From assembly GCF_004210375.1 (NCBI RefSeq), contig NC_134832.1, forward strand, positions 152,889,592 to 152,953,591: DNA of 64,000 nucleotides, written 5' to 3'. A program made the position numbers and the translations under genes. This DNA is from Tachypleus tridentatus. Its lineage: Eukaryota; Arthropoda; Merostomata; Xiphosura; Limulidae. Below are positions 47,701-56,395 of this stretch, one piece after another; position 1 is the stretch's first letter; each line of letters starts with the position of its first letter. Below the pieces are notes generated by a model that searched no databases, was not told the DNA's origin, and saw only the letters and a list, made by a program, of their open reading frames with translations.

Positions 47701-49569
47701 ACCATTAAGCTTATTTAATGATAATTACATAGTAAGTGAAACTGTTAGTACAAGATTATATCATGATACTAAGTTACCATTAACCTTATTTAATGATAAT
47801 TACATAGTAAATGAAACTGTTAGTACAAGATTATATAGTGATACTAAGTTACCATTAACCTTATTTAATGATAATTACATAGTAAATGAAACTGTTAGTA
47901 CAAGATTATATCATGATACTAAGTTACCATTAACCTTATTTAATGATAATTACATAGTAAGTGAAACTGTTAGTACAAGATTATATAGTGATACTAAGTT
48001 GCCATTAACCTTATTTAATGATAATTACATAGTAAATGAAACTGTTAGTACAAGATTATATCATGATACTAAGTTACCATTAACCTTATTTAATGATAAT
48101 TACATAGTAAATGAAACTGTTAGTACAAGATTATATAGTGATACTAAGTTACCATTAACCTTATTTAATGACAATTACATAGTAAATGAAACTGTTAGTA
48201 CAAGATTATATCATGATACTAAGTTACCATTAACCTTATTTAATGATAATTACATAGTAAATGAAACTGTTAGTGCAAAATTATATAGTGATACTAAGTT
48301 ACCATTAAGCTTATTTAATGATAATTACATAGTAAATGAAACTGTTAGTACAAGATTATATAGTGATACTAAGTTACCATTAAGCTTATTTAATGATAAT
48401 TACATAGTAAGTGAAACTGTTAGTACAAGATTATATAGTGATACTAAGTTACCATTAACCTTATTTAATGATAATTACATAGTAAGTGAAACTGTTAGTA
48501 CAAGATTATATAGTGATACTAAGTTACCATTAACCTTATTTAATGATAATTACATAGTAAATGAAACTGTTAATACAAGATTATATAGGGATACTAAGTT
48601 ACCATTAACCTTATTTAATGATAATTACATATTAAATGAAACTGTTAGTACAAGATTATATCATGATACTAAGTTACCATTAACCTTATTTAATGATAAT
48701 TACATAGTAAATGAAACTGTTAGTGCAAGATTATATAGTGATACTAAGTTACCATTAAGCTTATTTAATGATAATTACATAGTAAATGAAACTGTTAGTA
48801 CAAGATTATATAGTGATACTAAGTTACCATTAAGCTTATTTAATGATAGTTAAGTCAGAAGGATATTAGATTTTCTAAATATAAAATCACATTTTACAGA
48901 TCATCTCTCAGTTTTCATATTTCATGCCTCCTTTAAAACTTATAAAACCTTTATTTTTGCTCCTTATCTCCTTTATCTGTGCTTAGAATTGTTTAAGAAG
49001 AACTGAAAGAAAAAACCTGTGTTTTTAACCTAAGATATTTCTGGCAAACTTTCAGTACTATAGTAATGGAATTGTCATAGCTATATAATAAAACTGTTAA
49101 ATATGAAGATTTTTCAACAATTGTTACACTGTGAGAATAATTCAAACACCATTATCAGAAATTACACAGTGGTATCTGTTGTCACATGCACAAATGGATT
49201 TTTTACATAACTTTTTTAGATGTGTATACAAGTTCTTGTTATTAGTCAAATATAAGTAGCTTGTATTTAACATTTTTGTGAAACAACAGTTTGCTTTTGT
49301 GTTTCTAGAAAACAAAAGAACCTAAAAAGCATATATTTTTGCATTGTCCCATTAGGAAACCTGCTGTTCTTTTATTACTAGATCTAATTTATAAGCATAA
49401 GGTTTCAAAGGATTAAAACTTCAGTATGTTTCCATAGTGATTTTAAAACTTAAATGTGCATCTCAAATTGACTTGTTCTTTTTCTTTCTTTCTTAGGCTA
49501 TTCATTGGATGTCGTATTGGAAACACCATATCAGGAACAGCCACAGATGTTTTAAAGTGTCAGAAATAA
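17752..49569 (+). CDS. BNIP3: BNIP3-like mitophagy receptor, six coding exons
   Basis: Coding exons are 17752-17794, 23124-23298, 27150-27219, 29135-29217, 38703-38846 and 49497-49569. They join into one 588-nt frame encoding 195 residues, close to the 194 of human BNIP3. All introns are GT-AG, with phases 1, 2, 0, 2, 2. Seen: an LC3-interacting motif ESWVEL (W17-L20), an NGNMENLLWEAQRES segment, an S/P-rich stretch (about 62-85), DWIWEWSSRPDQRPPK (109-124), FKHPQR (128-133), and one C-terminal membrane segment (about 153-176) rich in small residues (GAGIG), followed by a 19-residue tail. Family knowledge: BNIP3/NIX proteins sit in the outer mitochondrial membrane by a C-terminal anchor, dimerise through it, and recruit LC3/GABARAP for mitophagy; vertebrate BNIP3 is hypoxia-induced. 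The alignment runs the whole length, so family assignment is firm; BNIP3 versus NIX subtype is less certain because invertebrates usually have one gene. Confidence 0.93.
18191..18431 (-). mobile_element. Rearranged SINE family A with inverted centre
   Basis: 18201-18296 and 18392-18423 read as tail and head of a - strand copy. The segment between them (18297-18391, AAACATGCTCGCCC to GTTGGCAGTGGGT) is in + orientation, and about 40 bp of B-box region is missing. GTACTT at 18191 and 18426 may be the target duplication. BNIP3 intron 1. Confidence 0.85.
20110..21220 (+). repeat. 60-bp minisatellite, degenerate
   Basis: Unit TTTGAGTGACTTGCCTACCA, GTACCACTATGTCACAGTCC, TTATCATTACATTTTAGTAG. About 18 units with many internal deletions of 4-30 bp, so the array looks actively shuffled. 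It lies in BNIP3 intron 1; short open frames on both strands are by-products. Confidence 0.93.
21220..22290 (+). repeat. 34-bp / 102-bp minisatellite interrupted by a SINE
   Basis: A CATCAGT-containing unit of about 34 bp occurs in three variants (CATCAGTGTGTGTATGTATG, CATCAGTATATGTATATTTA, CATCAGTGTATGTATGTTTA) that repeat together at about 102 bp between 21530 and 21850. A SINE splits the array at 21851-22129, and degenerate units resume to about 22290. Confidence 0.9.
21843..22137 (+). mobile_element. SINE family A inserted in the intron 1 minisatellite
   Basis: Full copy 21851-22129 flanked by TCATCAGT on both sides (21843-21850, 22130-22137). That octamer is also part of the minisatellite unit, so it marks the site but is not independent proof of duplication. 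Many C-to-T and G-to-A differences at CpG positions suggest an older, methylated copy. Confidence 0.93.
22849..23135 (+). repeat. 41-bp tandem repeat spanning the exon 2 acceptor
   Basis: Copies start at 22878, 22919, 22960, 23001, 23042 and 23083, exactly 41 bp apart, and the seventh step lands on the first base of exon 2 (23124). A 29-bp partial copy precedes them. Each unit is AGTCATGGGTGGTGAA followed by AT-rich sequence ending TAATGTAG or similar. Five upstream copies keep AG before AGTCATGGG; the copy at 23083 has TTG instead. The last 12 bases of the unit homology are exon 2 codons for ESWV. The exon edge was probably the source of the array. Confidence 0.95.
23124..23298 (+). CDS. BNIP3: BNIP3-like coding exon 2 (LIR and conserved N-terminal block)
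   Basis: The acceptor is TTTAATGCAG|AGTCATGG and the donor is AATAG|GTACTA. The 175 nt encode residues 15-72: ESWVEL (LC3-interacting region, matching SWVEL of human BNIP3), a variable linker, then SILNGNMENLLWEAQRESNRS, which parallels the family SIYNGDMEKILLDAQHES block, and SGKSSHGN. The first 12 bases of this exon and its acceptor are copied in tandem just upstream (see the 41-bp repeat). An open frame continues from 23087 through the acceptor, so a plain ORF call would give a wrong N-terminus starting MGDEIIIP. Confidence 0.92.
23299..27149 (+). other. BNIP3 intron 2
   Basis: The 3.85 kb intron runs from GTACTA to a strong pyrimidine tract and CTAG. Apart from an 80-bp array at about 25480-25900 and a degenerate echo of it at about 26395-26530, it is AT-rich unique sequence with no recognisable gene. 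Confidence 0.75.
25480..25905 (+). repeat. 80-bp minisatellite
   Basis: Unit CTTTTGCTCCAGAACCATCA, CAGATTCATGTGTATTATTC, AGGAATAGCTTCAGCTTTAG, GTTTTCATCATGTTTACAGT; about five copies, the last with an internal 29-bp duplication near 25850. A diverged echo is at about 26395-26530. BNIP3 intron 2. Confidence 0.9.
27150..27219 (+). CDS. BNIP3: BNIP3-like coding exon 3 (Ser/Pro-rich)
   Basis: Acceptor TTTTTTTCTAG|CCCAAAG and donor AATAGA|GTAAGG bound 70 nt encoding residues 73-96, beginning SPKSPHSPVSEQPSNPHE. BNIP3 relatives carry an S/P-rich segment at this position, and phase 2 in and phase 0 out fits both neighbours. Sequence conservation is weak in this part of the family, so this exon rests more on splice sites and phase than on similarity. 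Confidence 0.78.
27220..29134 (+). other. BNIP3 intron 3
   Basis: The 1.9 kb AT-rich intron shows no repeat array. A 17-nt stretch at 28374-28390 is bracketed by TTTTTTTACAG and GTATGT, resembling a microexon, but including it would shift the frame ahead of the conserved DWIW block. A SINE-like scrap may lie near 28775-28830. Confidence 0.7.
29135..29217 (+). CDS. BNIP3: BNIP3-like coding exon 4 (DWIWEWSSRP block)
   Basis: Acceptor TTTTGTGTTTTAG|GAAGAT and donor CCCAA|GTTAGT bound 83 nt encoding residues 97-124. The string DWIWEWSSRPDQRPPK is the most diagnostic BNIP3/NIX signature (human DWIWDWSSRPENIPPK). The residues before it, EDLLGKGGQAV, fall in the region described as BH3-like in BNIP3 proteins; I see no strong BH3 consensus here. 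Confidence 0.94.
29700..32447 (+). mobile_element. Jockey-superfamily LINE, reverse transcriptase deleted
   Basis: In order: a GC-richer 5' region (29700-30160); ORF1 remains with a broken CCHC zinc-knuckle area (about 30590-30830, HCGVKGHDT visible); the start of the endonuclease (about 31260-31420, YLQETFLKLADAV); then, across a junction near 31440, RNase H pieces (YTDGLKSSDSVGF near 31530; ASVFTAEL near 31610; WIPAHIGICRNELADTSAKS near 31810-31880) and a CxxC region (MCGLCDTQVTISHILLLCH, about 32120-32180). The 3' end is a TAAATGCCAAGCAACCAACC tail. The whole reverse transcriptase and most of the endonuclease are absent, and stops and frameshifts are many. Inserted in BNIP3 intron 4 in gene orientation. 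Confidence 0.85.
32602..33987 (+). repeat. 42-bp minisatellite, 33 exact-length units
   Basis: Unit GAAGAATCACAATGAATTGA then TGTTACAAATGGTATACCACAG; 33 x 42 = 1386 bp with no length change. Variant units carrying GGATCACAATGAATTGTTG at 33151 and 33739 lie 588 bp (14 units) apart, indicating an internal block duplication. Both strands are open (486 and 546 codons) because 42 is a multiple of three; it is intronic and not a believable gene. Confidence 0.96.
34480..35265 (-). pseudogene. Broken copy of a repeated arthropod ORF
   Basis: The - strand encodes KLGPKDKSWAPHKVCTICVK and ELRQWTK...DDYYFCSHDMHGYN (35238-35010), an IRPVAHGPDVPVPNSP-like string (about 34930), and farther on HSHIDYFPEEQAERFHQGIR (about 34640-34580). 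Ordered fragments like these (SWAPHKVC, then CYFC, then RPV-PHGP, then E-ERFHQ) recur in a multi-copy gene-like sequence I remember from arthropod and cnidarian genomes, whose function I do not know. Stops and frame changes throughout; the middle is largely missing. Confidence 0.6.
34907..34990 (+). repeat. Short imperfect duplication
   Basis: TAGGTACAGGTACATCAGGT and TAGGTACAGGTGCATCAGGT, each followed by GTCTTATAG(G/C)AGACTGAAGG, form two imperfect copies about 55 bp apart inside the broken ORF copy. Confidence 0.7.
38703..38846 (+). CDS. BNIP3: BNIP3-like coding exon 5 (most of membrane anchor)
   Basis: Acceptor CATATACATTAG|AAAGTGG and donor GCATAGG|GTAGGT bound 144 nt encoding residues 125-171. 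Seen: KWAFKHPQR, a basic SLRHTKVAKRG stretch, GLFSTEVI, then a hydrophobic run TNLLSLLLGAGIG. This matches the human FLFKHPKR, GIFSAEF and LLLSHLLAIGLG order, including the small-residue face. The donor is followed by two further tandem copies of itself; reading through it hits TAG at 38848-38850. Confidence 0.93.
38844..38920 (+). repeat. 28-bp triplication of the exon 5 donor
   Basis: Three copies of AGGGTAGGTACCATATTATT-like sequence start at 38844, 38872 and 38900. Their GT dinucleotides are at 38847 (GTAGGT, the functional donor by frame), 38875 (GTAGAT) and 38903 (GTAGGT). Use of either downstream copy would insert an immediate TAG (38848-38850) after GAGIG. Confidence 0.85.
38981..39108 (+). 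mobile_element. SINE family C fragment
   Basis: CACCTGGTAGCACAGGGATA, CGTCTGTGGACTTGTAATGC and a GCTTAGCTACAAACAGACC tail share layout with the copy at 56894. BNIP3 intron 5, just after the donor repeats. Confidence 0.6.
39231..48852 (+). repeat. 75-bp higher-order satellite with six spacer copies
   Basis: A 75-bp unit (core TTATATAGTGATACTAAG, TTATTTAATGATAATTACAT, GAAACTGTTAGTACAAGA) repeats roughly 115 times with single-base variants. A spacer of about 160 bp starting ACTAAAAGCTAAGC recurs at 39231, 39655, 41204, 41628, 44301 and 46294. Spacings of 424, 1549, 424, 2673 and 1993 bp show that blocks of spacer plus units have themselves been duplicated. Because 75 is divisible by three, one frame stays open for up to 584 codons; it has no start context and lies within a BNIP3 intron, so I do not call it a protein. 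Confidence 0.97.
49497..49569 (+). CDS. BNIP3: BNIP3-like coding exon 6 (end of anchor and C-terminal tail)
   Basis: A strong polypyrimidine tract and TTTCTTTCTTTCTTAG|GCTATT precede 73 nt encoding residues 172-195. LFIGCRIG completes the membrane segment (human LGIYIGRRL), followed by a short Ser/Thr-containing tail ending KCQK and TAA at 49567-49569. The phase (GG|G) fits exon 5 exactly. The tail is longer than in vertebrate BNIP3, as in several invertebrate forms. Confidence 0.9.
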
Positions 49570-51320
49570 GTTGAGTTGCCTGAAGTTGTTGACTGACTAG
49601 AGCTGATATATGACAATTTTTACTTCGATTCACAAACTAGTTATACTCTAAAAAAAATTAACCTCACACACTTTATTTTGATTTGCTTAGATTGTGAACC
49701 AGGAATGATGACATAGTACAAGATAAAACCTATTATTATTTGTATGTTGCATATAATCTACCTTTACTGTAATAATTTAAAGTAAGTTAAGATGATTTTA
49801 GTTGAGGAGAAGTGAATGTTTCTACTCTCTGTTATCAGTTTCTATTATATTTTTTAAATTGACCAGTCATGATAGGAATGTTGTTTAATATGTGCTCAAG
49901 TGATCAGAAGAATCCATGCACAATATTATGAAGACACCTGGAGCTGTATTTGTTGTCCTTTACTCACCACATGTAACCTCAGTAAGATGTGACACATTCT
50001 ACAAGTTGAATGAGTCTCTTGTATCATTTTCACCAAACTTTGTGGGAAAGAAAATCAGACCCAAGAGTCAGTGTATGTTAAGGTTTTTAAACAACTTCTG
50101 TATGAGACACCTTTAATTGTTCAGTATGCACAGTTGAAATGTTTTGTAACTTGTGAATGATAAGTGTTGCTTTCAGCTCACTGTCTCATATTTATGTAAT
50201 AATCTCATTATTATATTCTTTGTACTGCTTGAAACCTATATGTTGTCTTTAGTTTGTTTGTTTTCTTGAATTTCACTCAGTTTTTAGTTGTAAATGTGCA
50301 TGTTGAAAGGAGATTTTTAATTTTAGTAAAACCCTGATATTATTCCTTCCTCCCATTTTAAAGGGTATATTCACCAAATTTTTACACTATTTGTTAGAAT
50401 TTACCAGACATAATATGTGAGGAAGTACAAACTCATTTTGACAGACTGTATCTTGACAAACTAAGTATATGGTTAGATAGAAATGTGTGTGAGACTACAT
50501 CCCTTCGTGCTGTAAATGTGAAATTGAAATAGACTTCATCTTCTTGTATGTTATCGTAAAGCTTGTATTTTTGAAATGTGTATAACTAACTTTACAGCTT
50601 ACACATAATACACTGATTATGTATTTTATCAGTCATTGAACCTTGGGGAAAGAGATTGCATTTGATATTAGAATATAGCTTAAAAAAATATATTTGATAA
50701 CTCTTGTGTTTCAATACCTGTAGTTAGTAGTACTAGATGTTATGAACTGCACTTCTAAAATGATTGGTAAAATCAAAGTATTTATAAAGAGCATACTGAT
50801 TCTTTATAGCTGTTTCATTGTTTTTGTTTTTGAGGGAGAAATTATAAACTTTTCTAGGAAAAATTATTTTGTAAATTAAAAAAAACTTTTGTACAACATA
50901 ACTTAAGTTGTAACTGTCTTGTAAATCTTTGATTAGGAATATACATTTATAATTATTGAATGTATTTTCCTAACAGAACACTGGTCAGTTTATTGAGAAG
51001 AATAACTGTAGCTTTTAAGACTATCAGCATAATGGTTATAATAATTATTGATTATATGTGCCAACTAGCACTAAAGTAAAATAATACGTATCAGAAATGT
51101 TACAAATACTACATGATACCAAAATACCAGGGATGTTACTGACATTTTTTTATGCTAAAAGTTATAGAGTAAGATTTTCAAGAAAGTATTTATTTTAGCT
51201 TTATACACCCATCTATATCTAAAGTTCTTTTACAATGTTATGTTCACCACTTGCTTTTATTGGCTTTATACTATGTACTGTTAGGTATTAAAATAAAAGG
51301 TACACTTTCAATCAGTTACT
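49570..51320 (+). other. Probable BNIP3 3' UTR
   Basis: AT-rich noncoding sequence follows the TAA. The first clear AATAAA downstream is at 51292-51297, followed shortly by T-rich sequence, which would give a 3' UTR of about 1.7 kb; further AATAAA hexamers lie near 51405 and 51530. No convincing coding sequence is seen; the 66-codon frame at 49916-50116 has no recognisable features. Confidence 0.45.
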
Positions 51321-53604
51321 GAGTCCATGTTGAACCAGTTAAATCTCAAACACTAACCTTGATATCTTTATTGGGAAAGCTTTTGTATGCAGTACTCTAC
51401 TGGTGAATAAACCCCATTCACACACACACAAATTTTTATATATTTATCTAACACAATTATGAACACCTAAGATCCTTATTTCAACTTTGTAAACACTTTT
51501 AAATGTGTTGGGATTTTTCTCCTTTATTTAAATAAAGTGAAAAAATTAGAATAAATGTAAGTAATTGTTTTAAATTTTTATAGTACAAAAAAGCACCAAA
51601 AGAAAAGTCAAACTATTCTCATATGTGAATTTTTTACAACCTAATCATCACATACACTTTATTTTATTGAGTGTTCTGTTATTTTCAGGTTTTTATTATT
51701 GTTATCTGGCTTAATTGTACATCTATATAAGTATTTTCAACCTGAATAACCTAGAGTAATGGTTCTCAATTATGTACCACACTGGGCCACTTGAGATCAT
51801 GACCAAAAGGCTTAGAACTGGGCTTAAACTTCTTGGGTATTACATCATTCAAAGATATGGTTTTTCTTTTACCTTAGAAATATCTGATAATTGTGAAAGC
51901 CATATTTCAAATTTTCAAAGTCCGATATGGTTCACAACTGCCTATTGGCCTAGAGTATACAAGAGACATATCAATGCATCACTCAAAATGATTCAACAAT
52001 GTATCATCATTTCACTAGTTAACATAACCGAGATAAATTGAAAAAGTTCAGTACAAAAACGTTAAGACCCATCTGAAAGATGTTGAAACTCTTCAGTACA
52101 AAAACGTTAAGACCCATCTGAAAGATGTTGAAACTCTTCAGTACAAAAACGTTAAGACCCATCTGAAAGATGTTGAAACTCTTCGGTACAAAAATATTGC
52201 GTTAAGACCCAACTAAAAGATGTTGAAACTCTTCAGTACAAAAACGTTAAGACCCATCTGAAAGATGTTGAATCTCTTCGATGTTGACAAAAAAGCGTTA
52301 AGACCCAACTAAAAGATGTTGAAACTCTTACTTGATATTTTCATCCTTCTGCAGAAATAAAAGTATTAAAATCAATTTTTAAAATAAACTATTATAATAG
52401 TGTAAGATTTACAAATAACATTATAGTTGCTCTTAGACAGTGTGAACTCAACACATCAGAACTCTTAACATATAGGGTGAATCTAAAAAGTACATATTGT
52501 ATGTATGTTCACAATGTTAACCTGATACAACAAATTTCCGTGTAATTTCTCAGTTGTATGCAATAACTTTAAATTCATGATACGTTTGTTAGTTTCAAAA
52601 ACTACATAATTTGTTAAGTTTTAGTTCACATTCACAAATTATTTAATTGTAATTTAAAATGTTTTATAAAAGTTCAATACTGACTTACTGCCACAGGTGA
52701 AAGAGAGTTTTCCCAATAGCTGACTGTAGCTTACCAACAAGTCTATTCTCAAACTCAACATAACATGAGCATCGACAGTAATGAACAAGAAAGCCCTTCA
52801 TTTATCACTGTGTTAGTCGGATGAACAGTGGTGGTCCTTGACCCTAAGCTTTTAATTAGGTAAAAATTTCAAATTTCTTGATTTATTTATGAAGAATGGA
52901 AAATTATCTAAACTATTTAAATGAGTTGTGGATTAAAGAAGTTGGATTACTTTGTTTCACAACCCAAGTACACTAGAAAATACTTCACTATTATATAAAA
53001 CAAGAAATTATCTACTTTTTATTCCACTACATTTCTTTTATAGAACTGTCGTTATTTTTGGTTGATATGGTGATAGTTTTATTTACATCAAACAGAGCAC
53101 GCCTATTCTTTCAAATAGCCAATCACAAGCAGTTGTATTACCTGTTCTGCAGCCATTTTAACAACTGATGTTGACTGTGACAACTTTGTTCCACTGTGAC
53201 CATCATATAATCGTTCTTGGTTTTATTTGAAAGACTTGTTTTTGCTGAAAATTTTAGAGTAATAAATAAAAAAGCTGAAATTGATAAAAATATTTAATAA
53301 AATGGTCATTAAATTAAATTAAATGTAATAGTGGTTATAGAAGTTTTATTATTTTTTGTTGATAAAGTGATACAAAATGAACTTATGTATAAAAGCTGAA
53401 AACTAATGTGATCAATATGCCTAAGTTGTACACAGGGGGTCAGAGTCCCCTTGGCCATGCCTCTGCAGATAGATCGAAGAAGTAATTCTATCAAAGCTTT
53501 GGGTGGTGTTTTACTGCAGAAAGTCATTTAATAACTAAGAAAGTAAAGGTTGTAACTGTTTCAGTCATTGATGTTTGAACCACATGACTCCTAGCTTGTG
53601 ATAA
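51321..53604. other. Intergenic between BNIP3 and CK1-alpha, part 1
   Basis: Apart from the 45-bp array, AT-rich sequence. On the - strand at 53156-53142 a short ATG GCT GCA GAA CAG|GTAATA unit looks like a tiny first coding exon (MAAEQ), but no following exon was found. Confidence 0.4.
52046..52330 (+). repeat. 45-bp minisatellite
   Basis: Unit AGTACAAAAACGTTAAGACC, CATCTGAAAGATGTTGAAAC, TCTTC; about six copies, the last ones diverged (AACTAAAAGATG). Between the BNIP3 and CK1-alpha genes. Confidence 0.92.
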
Positions 53605-53838
53605 TACAGGGTGTTTGGAAAGTCACTGTGCAGTTATATATGTTACTATATTTCAGATTTTGATCCCAATATGGTTTTAACAACTGAAGAACGTATATGG
53701 CTCATCGAACACGTATTCCGAGAAGGTGGAAGATACACAGATGTGGTATGACAGCGATTTGCTGAAAAATTCACAGATACACCTGTTCCACATCGCAATA
53801 AACATATAAATGCACAGTGACTTTCTGAACACCCTGTA
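53605..53838 (+). mobile_element. Internally deleted mariner-type element with transposase N-terminal remnant
   Basis: Inverted ends CAGGGTGTTTGGAAAGTCAC and GTGACTTTCTGAACACCCTG are TA-flanked (53605-53606, 53837-53838). Inside, from 53671, a frame starting MVLTTEERIWLIEHVFREGG resembles the helix-turn-helix N-terminus (the DUF4817 type) seen in arthropod mariner-like transposases. A TGA near 53749 interrupts it, the similarity then continues with RFAEKF to PVPHRN, and the catalytic domain is gone. Confidence 0.85.
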
Positions 53839-56395
53839 GATCAACTGATATCCTAGAAGAATATCTTATTTATTCAAAACTCTGATAAAGCTTAAAACAA
53901 AACTTGTTAATCCCTTTCAGTCATCACAATCATCAAATTGTCCAAGCTAATGATGACTAAACTATTTCATATTTGTGGAGATATCTCTTAGTGATACTCT
54001 ACTCAGAAAAGGGTAACAATGCTCCTTCAGCTGGTTTTTAATTTAAAATAGCTGCTACAAATTCTTAATCTATGAAAATTTGGTGTACCAGGTACCTCAT
54101 TGTCTCACTCCTGTCATCCTAACTTCTTATAATCTAGTAGAAGTCATAAAATGCAATCCATACATTTTGTCACACAGTATCTCAGAATGCCAGGAAGAAT
54201 AATTCCTATCAATTATTGGTATTCAACCATTGACCATTCTAGTTGTTTATAATCAGATGTAATCCTAGCCATGACAATTGGGAGATCATCATCTATGGTT
54301 TGGACAACAATCATAGGTGTTCTAGGTACAGAAATTCCTAATCTGGCCCCATGGATACAGCCACATAATTGCTATTATCCTTTTTTTCCTAGTCTGACAA
54401 AAATAAGACTATAGTCTAATTTACTAGTCTCTTCCTCTGATTGATGGTAAAACCAGTGCACTGGATATTCGTCAGTAATGCATCAAGGAAGCTGGTCAAT
54501 ATGTATTTCATGTTTTTGCACGTCTTTCGACCACTGTACTTGTACGTTAATTATTCAACACAAGAAAGTCTTATCCAGCAAACAGTCTGCTTTCATTCTG
54601 TGCCACAGGTTTCACGGTGGCATTCATTGCATTATCATAACCCATTTTCTTTTCTATGGCATATTTTCCTAAATGTTGGTACATTTGTTTGTATGCATTA
54701 CCAAATGAACACTTCACGTTCTTGTAAACATTACGAGATGTCTGCTTTAGGAGAGAGCCAAATATTACATACATGGGAAGCAAGACTTCTCTCCCAAACT
54801 TGTGAGTGTTCAGAAAACAACCTTTGCATGCCAACATTACACTTTGGCAAGTGTTCATTCCGATCCAGTTGATAAGAGTAACAAACGTGTTAAGCATATA
54901 ACTGGCAGTGTATATTATCTGTTCTGGTAAACCATCAGATCAAGAGTGACAATAGAAAGTGTATACTTTTACCAACACTTTTTGCAACCTACTTTGTTAA
55001 CCTAAAGATGATCTAAGAAGGTCAAAATGTTCTGTAATTTGTTTTAATAAAAGTTTTAATATCCATACCAGCTATTTTGATAATACATTTTTCCATCGTT
55101 ACTGTTGGTGGTCTTTACTCTGTTGCATGACAAGAAACATCTAAGTTCAGCTAAGGTCCTTTAACTGTTCTTCCCAGAGTACCTTGGTGATTAAGTGTGG
55201 CGTTCATCCATTATTTTAATCTCCTACTTTGTGGCTTGCATTGTTATGGTAGAAATGCTATGGTTTTAACTCCCACATGATGTCAAGGACCAGAATATTC
55301 TGCAAACAGACACGGTCTCAGTGTTTTACTCAATTCTGCAGCTGCAGACCAGCTTACCTAGATTTCTTTGCTGCCAGCACTCTTGTCAGAAAAAGTAATC
55401 TGACTGGCAGAGGTTATTTACCAATAGCATTTCTGGTCCTTCTTGGCTTGGTCATGAATGATCTTAACCAGAGATAGAGTCTCAAGTGGTCTCAGTCTCA
55501 CAAAAGGTCATTCCACCTTTTTAATACTCAGTCACCTTTACTTCCTGTGTACCAGTATAGGTACACCTAAATCTGTATGTATAGGCTGATTATTGTCAGG
55601 AATCTTTGCAGCTTCAAGAGAGGTATATCTCTCACACAACCATCTCCATCCAGTGGCAAACTCTTCCACTTGGTTAAGGGTACTTTTTCCTTGAAAACAT
55701 AGCACTGTTTATAGAAAACCGTTACAACAGAGTCAAGGTAATGTGTAAGGACCAGTACATATCTGTAAGGATCAGTACACATGTTAGTAAAGATATAAAG
55801 CTGCACAAAAGTCACATGGTTACGGTACCAAAGTTTCTTCTTCCTAACTTGTATTCTAAGGTGGAAATTAGTTTTCTCACGAATATTAAATAGAACTGTT
55901 TTATAATGGAAGAGTCAATCAGGAATATTGTGAAGAAATACTAATCTCAGATTTACTTCACTGGGTTTTAAGCTAAGAAAATAATTAGACTTAACACAAG
56001 CTTTAACGTGGAACACAACGTTTGTTATATACCTTGAAGCACAAAACAGCGTGTATAACTTTCACAGATGCTGGACAGTTACCTTTTACAGAATTAGTTA
56101 GCAGAGATTATTTCCTTGAGATGTTTTCCTGTCAACCAGTATAGGTTAGAAAGCTTGTAGATTGATGTGGATACAACGCTTCAACGGAGATTTTTGGAAT
56201 TACTCAGAATGACGCGCGTTAACAAATAACTGTTTTTTCTCATACAACGTTGTCAGAGCTATAAACCTCTAGACACTTCCTACTTGACCAATGAATGACA
56301 TCTAAATAGTTGACCAGCGCTACACAGTGTTTAAAATTACATTGACATACCAACATGTAAGTAAACATTTAAAGTAATCCTAGAAAATTCGATGC
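53839..56395. other. Intergenic between BNIP3 and CK1-alpha, part 2
   Basis: Somewhat GC-richer sequence at 54250-55850 with overlapping open frames on both strands (54441-54872 +, 54571-54897 -, 55567-55815 -). On the - strand near 54370-54230, LGISVPRTPMIVVQTIDDD and further residues look like worn-down coding sequence. I cannot name the source; an old retroelement is likely. Confidence 0.4.

Larger units (their letters stand above)
38847..49496 (+). other. BNIP3 intron 5
   Basis: The 10.65 kb intron is mostly the 75-bp higher-order satellite (39390-48852). At its 5' end the donor is triplicated (38847-38915) and a third-family SINE fragment follows (about 38981-39108). From 48853 to 49480 it is AT-rich unique sequence leading to a good pyrimidine tract. 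Confidence 0.8.

Noticed and set aside
42664-48853. Open frames of 556, 406 and 584 codons encoding 25-residue repeats
   Set aside because: They are one frame of a 75-bp intronic satellite; the period is a multiple of three, the frames lack ATG starts and are broken by the spacers, and they lie between BNIP3 exons 5 and 6.
54571-54897. 108-codon - strand ORF as a real gene
   Set aside because: Overlaps a longer + strand frame, has no recognisable domain, and sits in worn repeat-like sequence; kept only as an unassigned region.
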